A stretch of 64,000 bases of DNA from Sclerotinia nivalis (taxonomy: Eukaryota; Ascomycota; Leotiomycetes; Helotiales; Sclerotiniaceae), in contig JAPEIS010000003.1 of the NCBI GenBank assembly GCA_029531795.1, forward strand, positions 2,046,001 through 2,110,000. The letters run 5' to 3'. Positions 1-12,411 of the stretch are shown one piece after another. The translations under genes and the position numbers were made by a program. Positions within the stretch are counted from its first letter, which is position 1. The number at the start of each line of letters is the position of its first letter. The notes under the pieces are model-generated. The model was not told the origin of the DNA. It ran no database searches and was given only the letters and a program-made list of their open reading frames with translations.

Positions 1-312
1 CAAAGAGGAGACATAAAAGCGTGCAAATCATTTTGAACATTGCTTGAAGTAAAACCTATGCTTAGGCTTTAGATGATAAAAAAGACGCAATGGTATAGGT
101 ACTTCTTATACTTTTCGTTGCCAATATTCTGTGGCAATGCCAAGTCCCCGCGCTACCCCTTACTGCCGCCTTTCACACTCACATTTTCCTTCAATTGAGG
201 TCCCCAATACCGCCACAATATTAACCCTAGTCCTTTACTATAATGGCCGGTCAATGATAATACGTATATCATCATCCCCATCCGGCTCTATACGTATACC
301 TTGTCTTTTGAG

Positions 313-1089
313 CTAGTCCAGCTGCATAATTTCATGTCAGCCTTATTGGATATATTTGTGGCGCTCTTGCTCATCGAAACCCGCCTATGGATCCATAGAG
401 CAGAACAAAACTTACAAATCTTTGCCATGGATTACGCTTTTTCTTAGGCGGAGAATCGGGAACTGTAGGGGGAGTATTAGGATCCGTTGGAGGAGGTTCT
501 GTCGTAGTTCCATTTGAGTCGCAACTATTAGCAATGTTGGCTAATTTTATTGCTTGATTAATCGTATCTGCTAGGGAAAGATAATTTGTGTTATGGAATG
601 CAGATGCCCAGTAATCCACTGTGTTGCGCCAGCGTCAGTTTATCTATACGGTAATAAGGAGAGAGCTAGCATGAGGGAAGATTAGGAATAGGCGTGGAAC
701 CATGGAACTCACTGGCAGCAAGGAGAGCAGCGTCGTTATCGTCATTATTTCTTGCAACTAAAGCTGGGCATGCAGTTGAAGATGGAATTGAGAAACTATC
801 GACGTTGGTAACTACTACCGAAGTAGTGAAGGCTGTTGGAGAAGTATACAATGGAAGTAGTCGGACTATTTGATACACTTGACTGCGAGGTTAAGACTGA
901 CGAAATGGCTGATGAAGAGTTTTGGGCTAGGATTCTAGTGGTGGAAGATATTAAAATAGAACTACTCTGTGGTTGTGAAGAGGAAGTGGTTAGGTAAACC
1001 GGAGTTGTAACCGCTTGAGAAAGTCCGGAAGAGAGACTAGTACAGGATACGAGACGGAGAATCCCCACAAGAATGAATTCAGTGTACAT
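313..1089 (-). CDS. Small secreted Ser/Thr-rich protein (predicted)
   Basis: No family is recognised. The reading starts at 1089 with a hydrophobic N-terminus that looks like a signal peptide, followed by a Ser/Thr/Gln-rich stretch as in fungal cell-wall or secreted proteins. Four exons keep frame: 879..1089, 701..832, 416..618 and 313..321, giving about 184 residues. The third intron has a GTAAGT donor, a CTGAC branch site and a CAG end. If it is not removed, the frame instead runs to 371 and adds a short hydrophobic tail. The C-terminal part has a Pro-rich segment followed by KKKR. The second donor (GTTCCA) is weak. It resembles the next gene in style (signal peptide, Ser/Thr-rich, same strand) but no clear alignment was seen. 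Confidence 0.42.
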
Positions 1090-1715
1090 GGCTCGCAGTA
1101 GGACTGAAACGAGCTGAAGACGGAGTACGAATGCTTGCTGATCTTGACACCAAAATAATCAGAGACTTTTTATATCGACTTGATAGGTGTCGTGACGGTG
1201 TGTGTGCCAAGAATGTACAATAGGTTTTTTGTCAGCCTCCATATCTAAACGAAGTCTAGCCATTAGCCAAGCGATAGGACTGAAGCCATGTCTTTAGTTA
1301 TCCTCATATTTCTCAGCTTTGGACTCGTGGGCTGAGATTGTCTCAACATGTCACAACCTCAGAAAATAAGACACAGTGAGCTGGACACAATAACCATGAT
1401 TTTAACGACAATTTATCGTTTTACAAATGCCAGTGAGATCTACTGCTGCCCTGTGACAAAATAATGCCTTGTAGCTTGCAAATCGATTTAAAAATAGCTA
1501 TTGATTGAGATTAAAGCAGGTTTTATAATTTGTGAGTGATTGATAATGGCATATATGTAGGTAATGACAGAAAGATCTGATAAAAAGAAACGAGTGTCAA
1601 TGTGCCAAGAACAAGCAAAATATTTCTCCAACCTCCAAATAGTCCTGTCATTTCCTTTCATCGAAAAAATAGAAAATCTAGCTATCTCTCCCATCTCAGA
1701 CCCTGCACCAGTAAA

Positions 1716-2519
1716 TCACAAGCCTCGTGCATCAAGCCATTCCTGAAGTCCCGCAAAAATAGCCGCATACTTCTTCAGCTAAATTAGACAAAAAATAATT
1801 AGTACTAATCTCTTCTTCCCATGACTTTGCAAAAAAAGCACATGAACTTACAATAGCAACCAGATCTTTGAAACTTTGACATTCGGTATTGCCGAGCTCA
1901 ATTGCTTCATCTATTACTGGCTTTGCCTTTTCTATTTGATCATATATTTGGACAAGTAATCTCATTAATTCGACTGATGAACGAGTGGTGTATGGTTAGC
2001 TGTGAACCATTATACGGAGTTCAAGGAATGGGAAGATTGCATGTGGAACTCACTTTGTTCAGGTGTAACCTTGGGAGGGTCAGCACGTTTCCCCATGCGG
2101 TACCCGCCATAAGTTGGTATGGCAGCCGGGAAATCAGTAGGTCCTGACCAAGTGAAAGATGGAGAAACGCAGGTGCTCGATGTTGAAGAGGTGGTTGTTG
2201 TGGGATATATATAAGTTGTGGGTTCTGTTGTGGTTGGTGGTTGGCTGCTGGGAAGGATGTAGGTTGTGGGGTATGTTGTAGTTGGCTCGCTTGTTGAATA
2301 AGGAGGATATGTGGAATAACCAGGAGGGGTATAGTAACCAGTAGCGGTTGCTTCGGTGATGGTGGGGTAGACAGAGGAGATTAAGGTGGTCGGGAAGTAG
2401 TATGTGATGGGAGTTGAAGTAGACGTTGTTACACTGCTCGTACCTTCATTGTAGATAGTATTACAAAGAGTAAGGCGGAAGAGGACTGGAAGGGTAAAGA
2501 CGAAGAATGGATAGTGCAT
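1716..2519 (-). CDS. Secreted Ser/Thr/Pro/Tyr-rich protein (predicted)
   Basis: Three exons (2054..2519, 1852..1973, 1716..1778) join in frame to about 216 residues. The first intron has a GTGAGT donor and the second a GTAAGT donor with a TTTAG end, and every junction keeps phase. The protein opens with a hydrophobic signal-like segment (FFVFTLPVLFRL), then about 100 residues of TTTYP/TTT-rich low complexity that would be heavily O-glycosylated. A GKR dibasic site follows, a possible Kex2-type cleavage point, and then an acidic amphipathic C-terminal region ending in EWLDARGL. It is probably extracellular or cell-wall associated. No function can be assigned. It lies tandem with a similar small gene on the same strand. 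Confidence 0.5.
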
Positions 2520-3747
2520 TTTGATCCAAGTAGCTTCACGGGAAAATCTTTTTTGAATATATGGTATAAGATTACAATGTCAATACTGATGTCGATGGTA
2601 AGTAGATATTCTACAGTTCCCATGTGGTTTATATAGATTAATTTCTACTCTCCATATCTACTATCACGACTTCACCGCTCCTAGATGTCCCAGTTCATTC
2701 TGCAGAGGATCGAGCCACATAGGAATAGGCGTACGAAACTTCATAACTATGAGTGAGTTGAACATAGCTCATTGATATTGGTCAACTAACTTCGCCTTCG
2801 GAGTATCCAAGTCCTGCCCACCACTTTCAAGAACATCACGTTCCCAAGACTTTTCCATGCAAACTATCGGACGAGATCGAGATCTAGTCTGTAGATACAA
2901 ATTGTCGTTATTAAAGGTTTATAGCTGTAGTATGCCAAGAAAGAAAATACACCTTACTTCGAGGCAGATGGGGAACAGCCTACCATTTCCGCCACATCGG
3001 AACTTCCCTCATGCCACAAAATAACCGTTGTTTCCCTTACATAAAACGAGGGGTTTACCTCAGCCCCGCACTTGGCTAACCATGAATCATCATACACTGG
3101 AGAATGCAAAAATGACGGTCCTTCGTTCACCACTGAGCAGATTTTGGATAAAGTGCAAATCTTTACTTAGACGAGCATTTCCCTAGCAAAAATCTAGGAC
3201 TCACATCAAATATATAATTTCATCATCACTGGGCTCGCGGAAGATCAGGCATCGTGTCAGCAAACATACCACGAAGAATATAGCAGTCCAAATATACCAG
3301 GCACTCGCCGTAGTATTCGACATCCTAAAAGGACAACACATGCCAATAGGCTTCCCCGCGGAAACCTTATCACTTCGAAGTTCAAGCGACGGCAATTCCC
3401 AGGGAACGCTAACTTAAATTTCCCGAAGCAAGACATCAAATCACAAGCATTCCAACAGCAACGTATAATGCACTGGGCGAGAACTACTCGCACGGCTTTT
3501 ACCCATATGGCGCGTTGAACCGGAAAATTCAGGGAGGCGGTTGTAAGTCGGGGGTGTTCTAGATGTTTACGCAAAGATGGACCTAATGACCAGGTTCATA
3601 AGGATGAATTAATATTCCTTGGGAGAAATGTACTCCTGCATTATTTTCTCCACCTATGTCCTGTCCTACAATTAGGAAGTAACCAATTGCGCATATGTCC
3701 CATGTATTTATTGTACAGATCAACAACTTCTCTCCACGACATAATTA
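2520..3747. other. Intergenic region, no gene seen
   Basis: This is the shared flank of the secreted-protein gene and the CLPTM1-family gene. Open frames up to about 105 codons at 3257..3574 show no family resemblance, no consistent splice structure and no compositional sign of coding. Confidence 0.5.
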
Positions 3748-5917
3748 TCACTTCCTCTTCGTCGCTCCAGCTTTTTTAGAGCTTCCCGTGGCCTTACCAA
3801 CAAGTTCATCTGCCTTCTTTTCAGCTACCTTAGCACCTCCAATTCCCACCTTGGCGCTTGCATCAGCGCCCGGAATACTTTTCAAAGGTTTGTTGGCAAT
3901 TTTCTCTTCAACCTCTTCATCATCACCGCCTTGTCCAAACTCATTGACTCTTGTGTAGTCAACCTTGTACTTCCAGCTCTGATAAAGATAAACGAAGAAG
4001 ATAACGTCATCTCTGAGTGTCGCCAAGCGATGTAACGTTGGCATCTTAATAGTGAATGCAAAAAGATCATCGATGAAGGTATTCAAGAACTTGTACATCA
4101 TAGCTCTACCTGGCATGTGTGCAACACTCTTGAGACGATAGTTGATGTATAATGAAGGGACCATCATCAAGAAACCGTACGCGTAGACGGATCCGACGAG
4201 AGTTGCGATTACAAAGGAGTACCAAGATTTGTGACTTTTGTATTTCAAGGAGTATGCTCCGTAAGCGATGAGGAGAGGAACAGCAATCATGTACATATAC
4301 TTGAAAGCAACTGCATCATACTCCTTGGTCTTCTCTTCTGTCTCGGAAAGGACATGTTTGTCTTCAAAAGCGATGCGGTATGGTATAATTGAATTTGGTG
4401 CATCGCGGATACGAACATTGACAACCGTGGTGATTTTCCAAAACTCGAGAACAATTCCCATTCCTTGGGTGAACAAAATCATCCAACCTGGATATCTAGT
4501 AAGTGACATATTCATAATTATGGGCCAAAAGCTCAACTTACTGGTATTCTCATTATTGTCCATCAAGTACAAGAAAATAACACCTTGCATAAAGACGTTT
4601 CCGAGGATTGAACGAACTGAAATTCCGACATTGTTCTTCTTGTTTCGGTAATGACTGATGTCGGATTTGAAGGCCATCATCTCGAAGATCATATGAAAGA
4701 TACTAACAATAACCGTGGTGGCCAAAAGATAAATATTAGTGTCTAATAAGACTTCCTTGATCATTTCAAACTCAGAACCATCTCCACCGCCTGGTGGTGC
4801 TTGTCCTTGGGCAGCATTTCTGGCAGTTTGTTTTGCGCCTTCATCCATGCTTGCCATCAAGGTGAATTTCCAATTAGCAAAGTTCTGAAGATCAATGTGC
4901 ATAGGAAGTCTGGTGACTGTTGAGTTTAGAACTGTCATGTGAGTCTTCAACTGCCAGAAGGTGTTGACAAAGAGTAATGGATAGTACCATCCATTAACTC
5001 CAGTGCCGTCTCTGGATCCGCTCGCCTCCAAATGAACGTATTGACGAACAGCAGGATGTAGAGATGGAAAGTTCATGACGCCAGAATCTGGAATGAATGA
5101 CATTGTAAAGTTAGGATGATAGTGTGATTTGATTACTGGCCCGCTAGGAATTTCTTCTTCAGGCTGTTGAGTCGTCAGTGTAGTCTTTCACGTCTGAATG
5201 TTAAGGAACTTACAAAATCCGTCTCTTCAGCTGCTGCCAAAAGGTTCTTGGTTTTCCTAATTTTCTTTTGCGCAATGTATTGTGTCAAAGGATGCACGAA
5301 GTGAAATGCCCTAGTAGGATCATATCCGGGGGTAGTAGGATCCAATTTGCTTCCAGAGATGCCAATATAGAAGTGACCCCAAAGTGTACCATTATTCTGT
5401 ACCTCGGAGGGTACATCGAAGCTCGTATCAATCGATCGACGTTCGTTGTAATCTCCAAATACGAATCCCGTTTCATCCAGTACGATTCTCTCCTTCGGGA
5501 TCTTTGCAATTGGTTCAGCAACAAAAGTTGGGGATACGACGATGGTGATATCAAGAGGGCTATCCGTAGGCCACATAGGCGCAATTCTTTCAGGAATAGG
5601 ACTCCATACTGCTCCTTCGTTTAATCTATCGGGTCGTGCATGATACGGTGGGATTTCACCGTTGTTGGCTGGCACATTCATAACTGCTCCTGAGGCATCG
5701 GTTGTAGTAGTAGTCGCAGGGCCTTTATTCCCAGTTATTTGCTTCATCAAGAATTGCATGCCAACGAAGATGGCAATGCCCTGCACGGCGGATTTGATCA
5801 CCGGCTGTTCATGATTTTGTCAGTAAATTTTATTAGCTAGCTTTTGGAGAGACTCACACTCATACCGCCTTCTTGGGCTTGCGCACCCGCAGCTGGAGGA
5901 GCTGTTCCGGATGGCAT
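3748..5917 (-). CDS. CLPTM1-family multi-pass membrane protein
   Basis: This is the fungal homologue of the cleft lip and palate transmembrane protein 1 family, ER/endomembrane proteins of the CLPTM1/CLPTM1L type. Three exons close in frame: 5858..5917, 5214..5804 and 3748..5163, about 688 residues. The first intron starts GTGAGT and the second GTAAGT, with CTGAC before the CAG. The N-terminus is Pro/Ala/Gln-rich, then comes a hydrophobic helix and a long lumenal-type domain. The family's YHPN-type motif lies at the start of exon 3. The C-terminal half has several hydrophobic segments containing FWPIIMNMSLTRYPGW and FIDDLFAFTIKMPTLHRLA, both typical of the family. The tail is Lys/Ala/Gly-rich and disordered. 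Length and motif order match a complete gene, and the start is chosen because exon 1 joins phase 0 to exon 2. Confidence 0.93.
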
Positions 5918-6383
5918 ATTGAAGATAGTATGCCTTCTTTTTGATTTTTGTAGAGGTGTGACGGCAAGTGGGTATGTTGTCTACATGGAAAATAATTATG
6001 GAGTTGCTTGCGGGACAATAAGCTTACGTAATAAATTTTGGTTCCGATCTCCGATGAAACGACCTCCATATAGAATTATGTATCGTCCTAGGCATTCTTC
6101 GTATGAATCTGCGTTCTAGAATGATATCTATCTCGTACATACTATTATTATCGGAGGATCATCTTTCTGAAATATTGAAACCAACATTAGAATATTGATA
6201 TATTAAGATTTGGGCCATGGGATTGCAACAATTCCCATAGTTTAACAACCAAGCTGAGTCCGCTTTTGGAGTACATAAAAAATACAAGAATGTAATTATA
6301 TGAATGTCGAGTACTTCCTAAGGAGGTCGGTACGAAGCCGTCGGCTCAACCGTTTTTACGTTACAAAATTAATGGTAAGTTCC
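5918..6383. other. Intergenic region
   Basis: This is the upstream region of the CLPTM1-family gene and the downstream region of the MBOAT gene. No coding signal was recognised. Confidence 0.5.
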
Positions 6384-7683
6384 TTAAGGCACGCAGTCGT
6401 CCTTTGGAAACACATTCTTGGGTAAACTCCAAGCAAAGAATCCCCAAACCCAAAGATACCCAAACCAATAACACCACCTCGAGTCTGTCCGTCCGTGATG
6501 TCTCAATACTTTCTTCCCCAACTTCTGTGCTATGTCTTCGGCGATAATGGCACATGGACATAGAGAATACCATTGAAATATGTGGCTGACTCCACAGCCT
6601 AGAATCCTCATTTTTGCAGGAAGATATATCATAGCATGCATACAGGCGGAGCTGAAGAACACTAAATATAGCATAGCGAATTTGTTATATTTGGAAGTCT
6701 GGGGAATCCGAAATATGTTTGAAGACATGAATGAGGCCCAACCGATGAGATCGCGACGCAAGAATTGATGCCAAACGATTCTAGGAATGAACACAGGATT
6801 AGCATGAGACCTCCATTATATGGTACTTTGATACAATTACGTACCCCCAATATCTTCGGATGGTATATGCTTCCCCTAATGACCCATAAACAGCAAAATT
6901 CCAACCAGGTATGACTTGAGCACCGCCAATGAAGACCGCAATCGCAGATATAAAATTATGATGGGCGGAAATGACAAGCATTTCGGGGAGAATCCACAAC
7001 ACAGGTAGCGTTAATCTGATACATATCTCTCTTATGGTAACTTGGTGTATTCTTCGGAAGAATTGCTCTTTATCGGGTCCATAATCACCAACCTGAAGAC
7101 TATTTTGATAAAATCTTTGAAAAACGTCTATTATTTTCCAGAGAAGATAGCAAAGCCATGCCATGAGTACTCTGCTAATGATAAAAGCATCTGGATTCGA
7201 AAGATTAGCAAATCTTTGTATTGGAAATCGCGGCAGCTTCCTTGGCTGGGAAGGCGTTCCGATCTGTCTTGGGTTAAAGTATTGATCCATGGCCTAGGTT
7301 AGTTTCTGCTTGAATGTTGTGGCAGACAAACGTGGCGATTCCAATCTGAATAACCCAAAGTTTATGGTGCCTAGTAACTGGGCGGCAAGCGCATATTTCG
7401 CAAAGTGTGAATATGAACTGATACCTGAATCTCCATAGTGTAAAGCAGTGAAACCATAGATGATGAATATTGCGAATGGACCTGCTCGTAATGAAGTGCG
7501 AGGAGGGATATAGATCATTATTAGACTGCCAAATATATAAGATAATGCTAGTAACAAGATTGGATAGTTGAATATTGGATTGCCTGATTTTAATTAGCTT
7601 AGGTACCTTAACGTTTTTCAATATATAAGAATAAACAGACCTCCGAGATAAGTGTCAAGAACATTGAAAATTGAATTTTTCAT
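6384..7683 (-). CDS. Wax-synthase-like membrane-bound O-acyltransferase (MBOAT_2 type)
   Basis: Members of this fungal family are multi-pass membrane acyltransferases that transfer acyl or acetyl groups to alcohols such as wax alcohols or terpenoids. The start at 7683 gives exon 7641..7683, then an exon beginning at 7583 with hydrophobic segments. The central exon ends at 6845 and the last exon is 6384..6780. The 6845/6780 junction rebuilds a YWG-x-VWHQ-x-LRR motif, the family's conserved FWG-x-x-WHQ signature. Downstream FFSSACMHAM supplies the second conserved His region. One splice boundary between about 7230 and 7440 was not resolved. The position next to a CLPTM1 gene says nothing about its substrate. 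Confidence 0.78.
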
Positions 7684-9450
7684 GATTGTTACCTCTGTAG
7701 GCTGGGTTTGAAGAATAGCTTTCTATGGAGAATATGGGGAGTCTCTGCGAATTCGTGGGATTAAAGTTGTATATCCTGGGAAAGAAGGCAAATCCGGAGA
7801 GATCTTCTATACCGAATTAAGAGATTTAGGCATTACTCAATATGGTAATCGAACTGAGTGATTCATTATCACCAGTACAAATGACTATCGGATGGAGTGG
7901 ATCCGATAGTGGTGACTGTAGTTACTATGCATGAATCAGACTGACCATTTGACCACTTCGCACTAGCTTCACTGGAAACCGCAACATTCAAAATGATAGT
8001 TTCAACCTGCAACCCAAGAGAAAGACTGAACAGCAAGAAGAAGGAAAAAATCAACGGTAACAAGCAAAATGGCAAAAGCTTACCGCCGGGAGGATAAAAT
8101 CCCGCGGGGTTCTTTTTTCGAGCCAGGCTAATTTATAATGTGAGCACATTCGACCTGAACAAACACAGCTTACCTATTTGCAGCCTTTAGGCTCCCAATG
8201 GAAAGTTTTTCGTAACCCGCTTTATATATTACGAAAAACGTGAATTTGCCCTCCATGATAAAATCCATTGACCATACTAACTACTTCAATGCGCAACTAG
8301 CTCTTCCCAGCAAGGCAAGATGATGCGACATCTGAAGCTTAACTAACACAAGGATTAATAGTTGAGCCCAATAAAAGTACATTAGGTATTGATCCAGTAC
8401 AATATTCCATTCAGCATACAAAACAGCTGAGTTTGGTCACTTCACCGCTTTGGCACTGCACCAAATCGATGAATAAGCCTTTCAAACAGCATTTTATGAT
8501 AGATATGAATACCCACGGTGAGCTTGTGCTTCTGAAGAGGATGAAATAACGTTTTGAATACGAATATTGCCAATAGAAGATGTGCAGCTCCAAGTCGATG
8601 CAGGATTTATTTGCAAAAGCCGTCCTTACTTAACCAAGAAGATGTGCTTCAATGGGGACTTGACCATACCATTGTGCGTGATCGCAAGTCCGTCTTAGAG
8701 CAAGCGGAACGAAGTAACAGTTTGTATTCAGCCTCATTATGGTACCACACTTGTGGTAAGGACGCGCTCGAATCGATGATGAGAGCTCATGCTATGTACC
8801 GAGCACCTTGATCGTGGCATAATCGGATTTCCAATGTCCCTTTGCGATAATCTTATAAGGTTGATATTGCCAGATTATTTAACAGATGCATTCCCACCTG
8901 GGATCGCGGCCAAGTTCCCTGGATTCAGCAGCTCATCACAGCCCATCAAAAATTCAACCGCGACGAAGTGGTTCCCCTTAACCTATGATCATCCACACAC
9001 CAATCACACCGCGCTAACAACCCCACAAACTGCGGGGTGAATGTATCATACCCAACAAATACAATAACATCTACTTCTACCATAACTTCTCATCCTAATC
9101 ATATATATATACCGCCAAACAAATTCGTTGTGATTTAATCACTATCATACTATCGTACCAAGCCGAATCAACTTACAGTCCTTTCTTAAAACCACCTTTC
9201 GGTTTCTTACACGTTTTCTTTTTCAACATCCTCGTCATCAGACAACATTTGGTACCTGCAGATAAATCCACTCTTACCACTAGTTTCCATACTTAAGTAC
9301 TCGACTAGATCTCAAGTATACAACATATACAACATTTAACATACAACACAATATACAACAAGACTTTCAAGACTCAAGATTCTTTTTATTTCCAACATCA
9401 TAAACCAATCACAACTACAACACTTCAAAACTCAGAACCAACGCAACAAA
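7684..9450. other. Gene-poor region with short unassigned frames
   Basis: There are no confident genes. A minus-strand frame at 7869..8075 encodes a 68-residue peptide with a strong signal-like hydrophobic N-terminus (FCLLPLIFSFFLLF) and could be a small secreted protein or exon. Plus-strand frames at 8554..8811 and 8789..9040 overlap in different frames and read like two pieces of one protein interrupted by a frame change. I do not recognise it, and it may be a pseudogene. The last 300 bases are the A/C-rich, T-poor leader and promoter of the LOG gene, with a TATATATATA stretch near 9105. Confidence 0.35.
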
Positions 9451-10260
9451 ATGGCATCCGGTGGCGTCTCTCCCATCTCATCCGGCTCCCCCGCTCCCTC
9501 CCTCCGCGAATCAACAAACCCATCTATTTCCTCCCCCCTAGCCCAAACAACCAACTCCTCAACCACAACACCACCCCCCACAAAAATCTGCGTATTCTGC
9601 GGTGCCTCACCAGGCTCCAGCCCCTCCCACATGGCCATGGCCCGTTCCCTGGCCGAACACATGGCTTCGCAAAACATATCTCTCGTCTACGGTGGCGGTA
9701 CCGTCGGACTGATGGGTGAAATTGCTCGAACACTAGTTTCCCTCTCTGGTCCCACTTCCGTGCACGGAATCATACCCGCTCCATTAGTTAAATATGAGCG
9801 AGGCCCCGATAGCGAAGCTGCCAGTATTCACAGTAGGGAAAATGGAACCGGGACACCGGAAAATGGAGATGGATTACCAGAATACAATATCTACGGGAAA
9901 ACCACCGTCGTAAAAGATATGCACACGCGAAAAGCAAGGATGGCGCAGGAAGTTATGGCAGGGGGTCCTGGTTCCGGGTTCATTGCACTATCAGGTGGTT
10001 ATGGTACGCTTGAGGAATTGATGGAAGTAGTGACTTGGAATCAATTGGGTATTCATACCCGAGGTGTTGTGCTTTTGAATGTGGAAGGATATTGGGATGG
10101 ATTAATGGCGTGGATTAAGAATTCTGTGGAGGCGGGATTCGTGGGAGAAGCGAATAAGAAGATTGTGGTTGATTGTAACACGGCGGAGGGGGCGATTCAG
10201 GCATTGAGGGATTATAAGTTGACAGAGGGGAGGTTTAAGTTGGAGTGGGGTAATGAATAG
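9451..10260 (+). CDS. LOG-family protein (cytokinin riboside 5'-monophosphate phosphoribohydrolase type)
   Basis: LOG proteins, long annotated as lysine decarboxylase-like, hydrolyse N6-substituted adenosine or other nucleoside 5'-monophosphates to free base and ribose-5-phosphate. This intronless 269-residue frame has the full domain. After a disordered Ser/Pro-rich N-terminus of about 45 residues comes ICVFCGASPGS, then LVYGGGTVGLMGE, the conserved KDMHTRKARM segment, and SGGYGTLEELMEV, which matches the PGGxGTxxE catalytic signature with Pro replaced by Ser. WNQLGIH follows. Length, motif order and the Arg/Glu catalytic positions look intact. In plant-associated fungi such proteins can take part in cytokinin formation, but here only the nucleotide hydrolase activity is implied. 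Confidence 0.93.
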   Translation: MASGGVSPISSGSPAPSLRESTNPSISSPLAQTTNSSTTTPPPTKICVFCGASPGSSPSHMAMARSLAEHMASQNISLVYGGGTVGLMGEIARTLVSLSGPTSVHGIIPAPLVKYERGPDSEAASIHSRENGTGTPENGDGLPEYNIYGKTTVVKDMHTRKARMAQEVMAGGPGSGFIALSGGYGTLEELMEVVTWNQLGIHTRGVVLLNVEGYWDGLMAWIKNSVEAGFVGEANKKIVVDCNTAEGAIQALRDYKLTEGRFKLEWGNE

Positions 10261-11400
10261 ATGCACTGGTTGTATCTATTCAGTGAAGGGAGGGGTGCGA
10301 AGCATAGGAGGCACATTCTTGCATTTGCATTTCCATACCGTCACGCCTTATGAATTGGTGCGTGTTTCAGCTAAGGAATTATGATCGTTCGGCAAGGCGT
10401 TATCTCATGAAGGACCCCCGGTGCGGTGGACATTCGGAAGCATGAAGTGAACGCTGAACACAGAACATACATACCCTTAGCATTATAGATTTTGGCGGTG
10501 CATAGCTAGCATGGATTATAACATATAGACGATTAAAGTATCTATCTCATTGATATACTCTCGGTTTCATTTTCTAGTAACTCATGAATATACACGTGCA
10601 TGTAATATTACATCTTGTCAACTATCAAATAGAGACAAGAAGGTAGCTTTTCAGTTTGTATAATGTATATCTACCTATATATCCTTCCACTTCCACACCC
10701 TCCACCTTTAAACACATCCCCAACAAACACTCCAAATCTCCCAATCCCAATCCCAATCCGAATCCCAATTCCAATCTCCACCCCCATCATTCTCCCTTTT
10801 ATACTATCTACACCTATCTATCTATAAAATCACAAAAATATACCTATACATATACAATATCCCTCTCAAGATCCCTCTCCATATCCCAATTTATTTTCAA
10901 TCTTAAGCAGTAAAAATAAAGTATCTGGAGGGAGTATGATCTTACAATCTCACATCTATATTTTCAAACCAAATATCTCCAACCCACATATCTCAACCCA
11001 TATATTTCCAAATAAATAAATAAATAAATAACAATAATAACAATATCATAAAATTCATCAAATAAGGATATATATAAATCTTAAATCTCAGATCTACAAA
11101 CTATATCCTCAAACTAGAGAGGACTACTAGGTAGTATTTTGAATATCTCATATAATTATATTTATAACCATAACCAAAACCAAAAACATTCACATACTCA
11201 AAATGTATGGTGAAAAGTCAGGAATAAATGACAACAGGGTGGGGATCTTTCCTGTGTCTTCAAACCAGTATTTTGAATATCCCAATCGAGTTTCCACAAT
11301 GGGAATCACATATAGATATCATGAATATTCATTCAGAGCTCATTTCTATTAGCTAAGTCATAATCCATACTATTCTCATTGTTCGACCTTAGTAGGTAAT
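10261..11400. other. AT-rich intergenic region with simple repeats
   Basis: This lies between the convergent ends of the LOG gene and the proteasome gene. It contains an AATCCC-type repeat near 10741..10776 and an AAAT run near 11009..11027, surrounded by A/T/C-rich low complexity. No gene was seen; the frame at 10656..10913 is low-complexity only. Confidence 0.55.
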
Positions 11401-12411
11401 TCATGCATCTACTTCCATACTATCAGCTGCTTCCGTATCTTCCGCACCTTCTGCACCCTCTGCACCATCAGCCACCAAATCCACCCACTGCTTCACATCC
11501 TGTCCATCAAAAAGTTTGAAAGCCTCAATACGTTTCGCACCTTCTGCTTTCAACCCTACAACCCCCACACTAGTATTCTCAACCGTTAACTCCTTATCCT
11601 GAGCCAAACTCTCCTTAAGCGCCCTTAACCCATGCTTAACCAATTCCTCTCTCCCACACTCCGGAAACTCCTCCAAATGTCTCTCCAGATAAGTTCTCGC
11701 CATTTGACTCCGCGCTCCAATCGCACATGCATTCATTTCTTGCGTCATACCCGACGGTTGGAATTCGAATAAATGAGGACCGGTTTCGTCGACGCCGGCT
11801 ACGAGGAGTCCTACTCCATATGGTCGTTTGCCGTAATGTTGAGTATTGGTTTGGGCGCGGTCACCAATTGAAGCGACGAGTCGTTCGATGGGGATTGCTC
11901 GGTCGTAGGTTAGGCGTGAGGCGAGGGTTTGGTTTTTCATGAAGTTGGAGAGGACGCGGGCATCTGAGGCGAGACCGGCGAGGGCGAGTCCAACGTGCTC
12001 GTCGATGGCGATTACTTTTTTTTGGTACGAGGAGAGTTCTTCTGCGTTTCTCTGTTTGTAAAGTAGGTTCGTTAGCTTATGTTTTTGAACAATAGTATAG
12101 ATGAACGTAAAGGCTGAAGTGCTGTATTGTGCAGTTTTCTGTTTGTAGTTGTAACAGAAAGTAAATATAACACAACCAACCTTTAAAGCTACAAGAACAG
12201 CATGAGTCTTGCTAACTATTCCCACAACAACACTACCCTGCTTCACAGCTTCTGAGGCATATTCAACCTGAAATATTCGACCTTGTGGGGAGCTATTATC
12301 AAAATCTCATCAGCTTCAATTACAATTTCCATTCCCAGGGCAGCACCCGTAACCACACCAGAAAGTAACTTACAACGTAACAGAATCGTTATCATAATTG
12401 TTTCTGAACAT
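11401..12411 (-). CDS. PRE5: 20S proteasome subunit alpha-6 (Pre5/PSMA1)
   Basis: This subunit forms part of the alpha ring of the 20S proteasome. Three exons close in frame (12374..12411, 12181..12292, 11401..12051) to 266 residues, the usual length. The start reads MFRNNYDNDSVT. The exon 1/2 junction forms the proteasome alpha signature FSPQGRIFQVEYA, followed by KQGS and SKTHAVLVALK. RRPYGVGLL-like (KRPYGVGLLVAG) and IGARSQMARTYLE are the alpha6 family blocks. The C-terminal tail is acidic with repeated EGAE. It is divergently arranged with VPS55, the starts 546 nt apart. Confidence 0.96.

Noticed and set aside
371..415. Readthrough C-terminus of the first secreted protein (hydrophobic SFVLLYGSIGG tail)
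   Set aside because: It begins with GTAAGT and is followed by CTGAC and CAG, so it is more likely intron, although not proven.
9432..9733. Minus-strand frames across the LOG gene
   Set aside because: They are shadows of the strongly coding plus strand.
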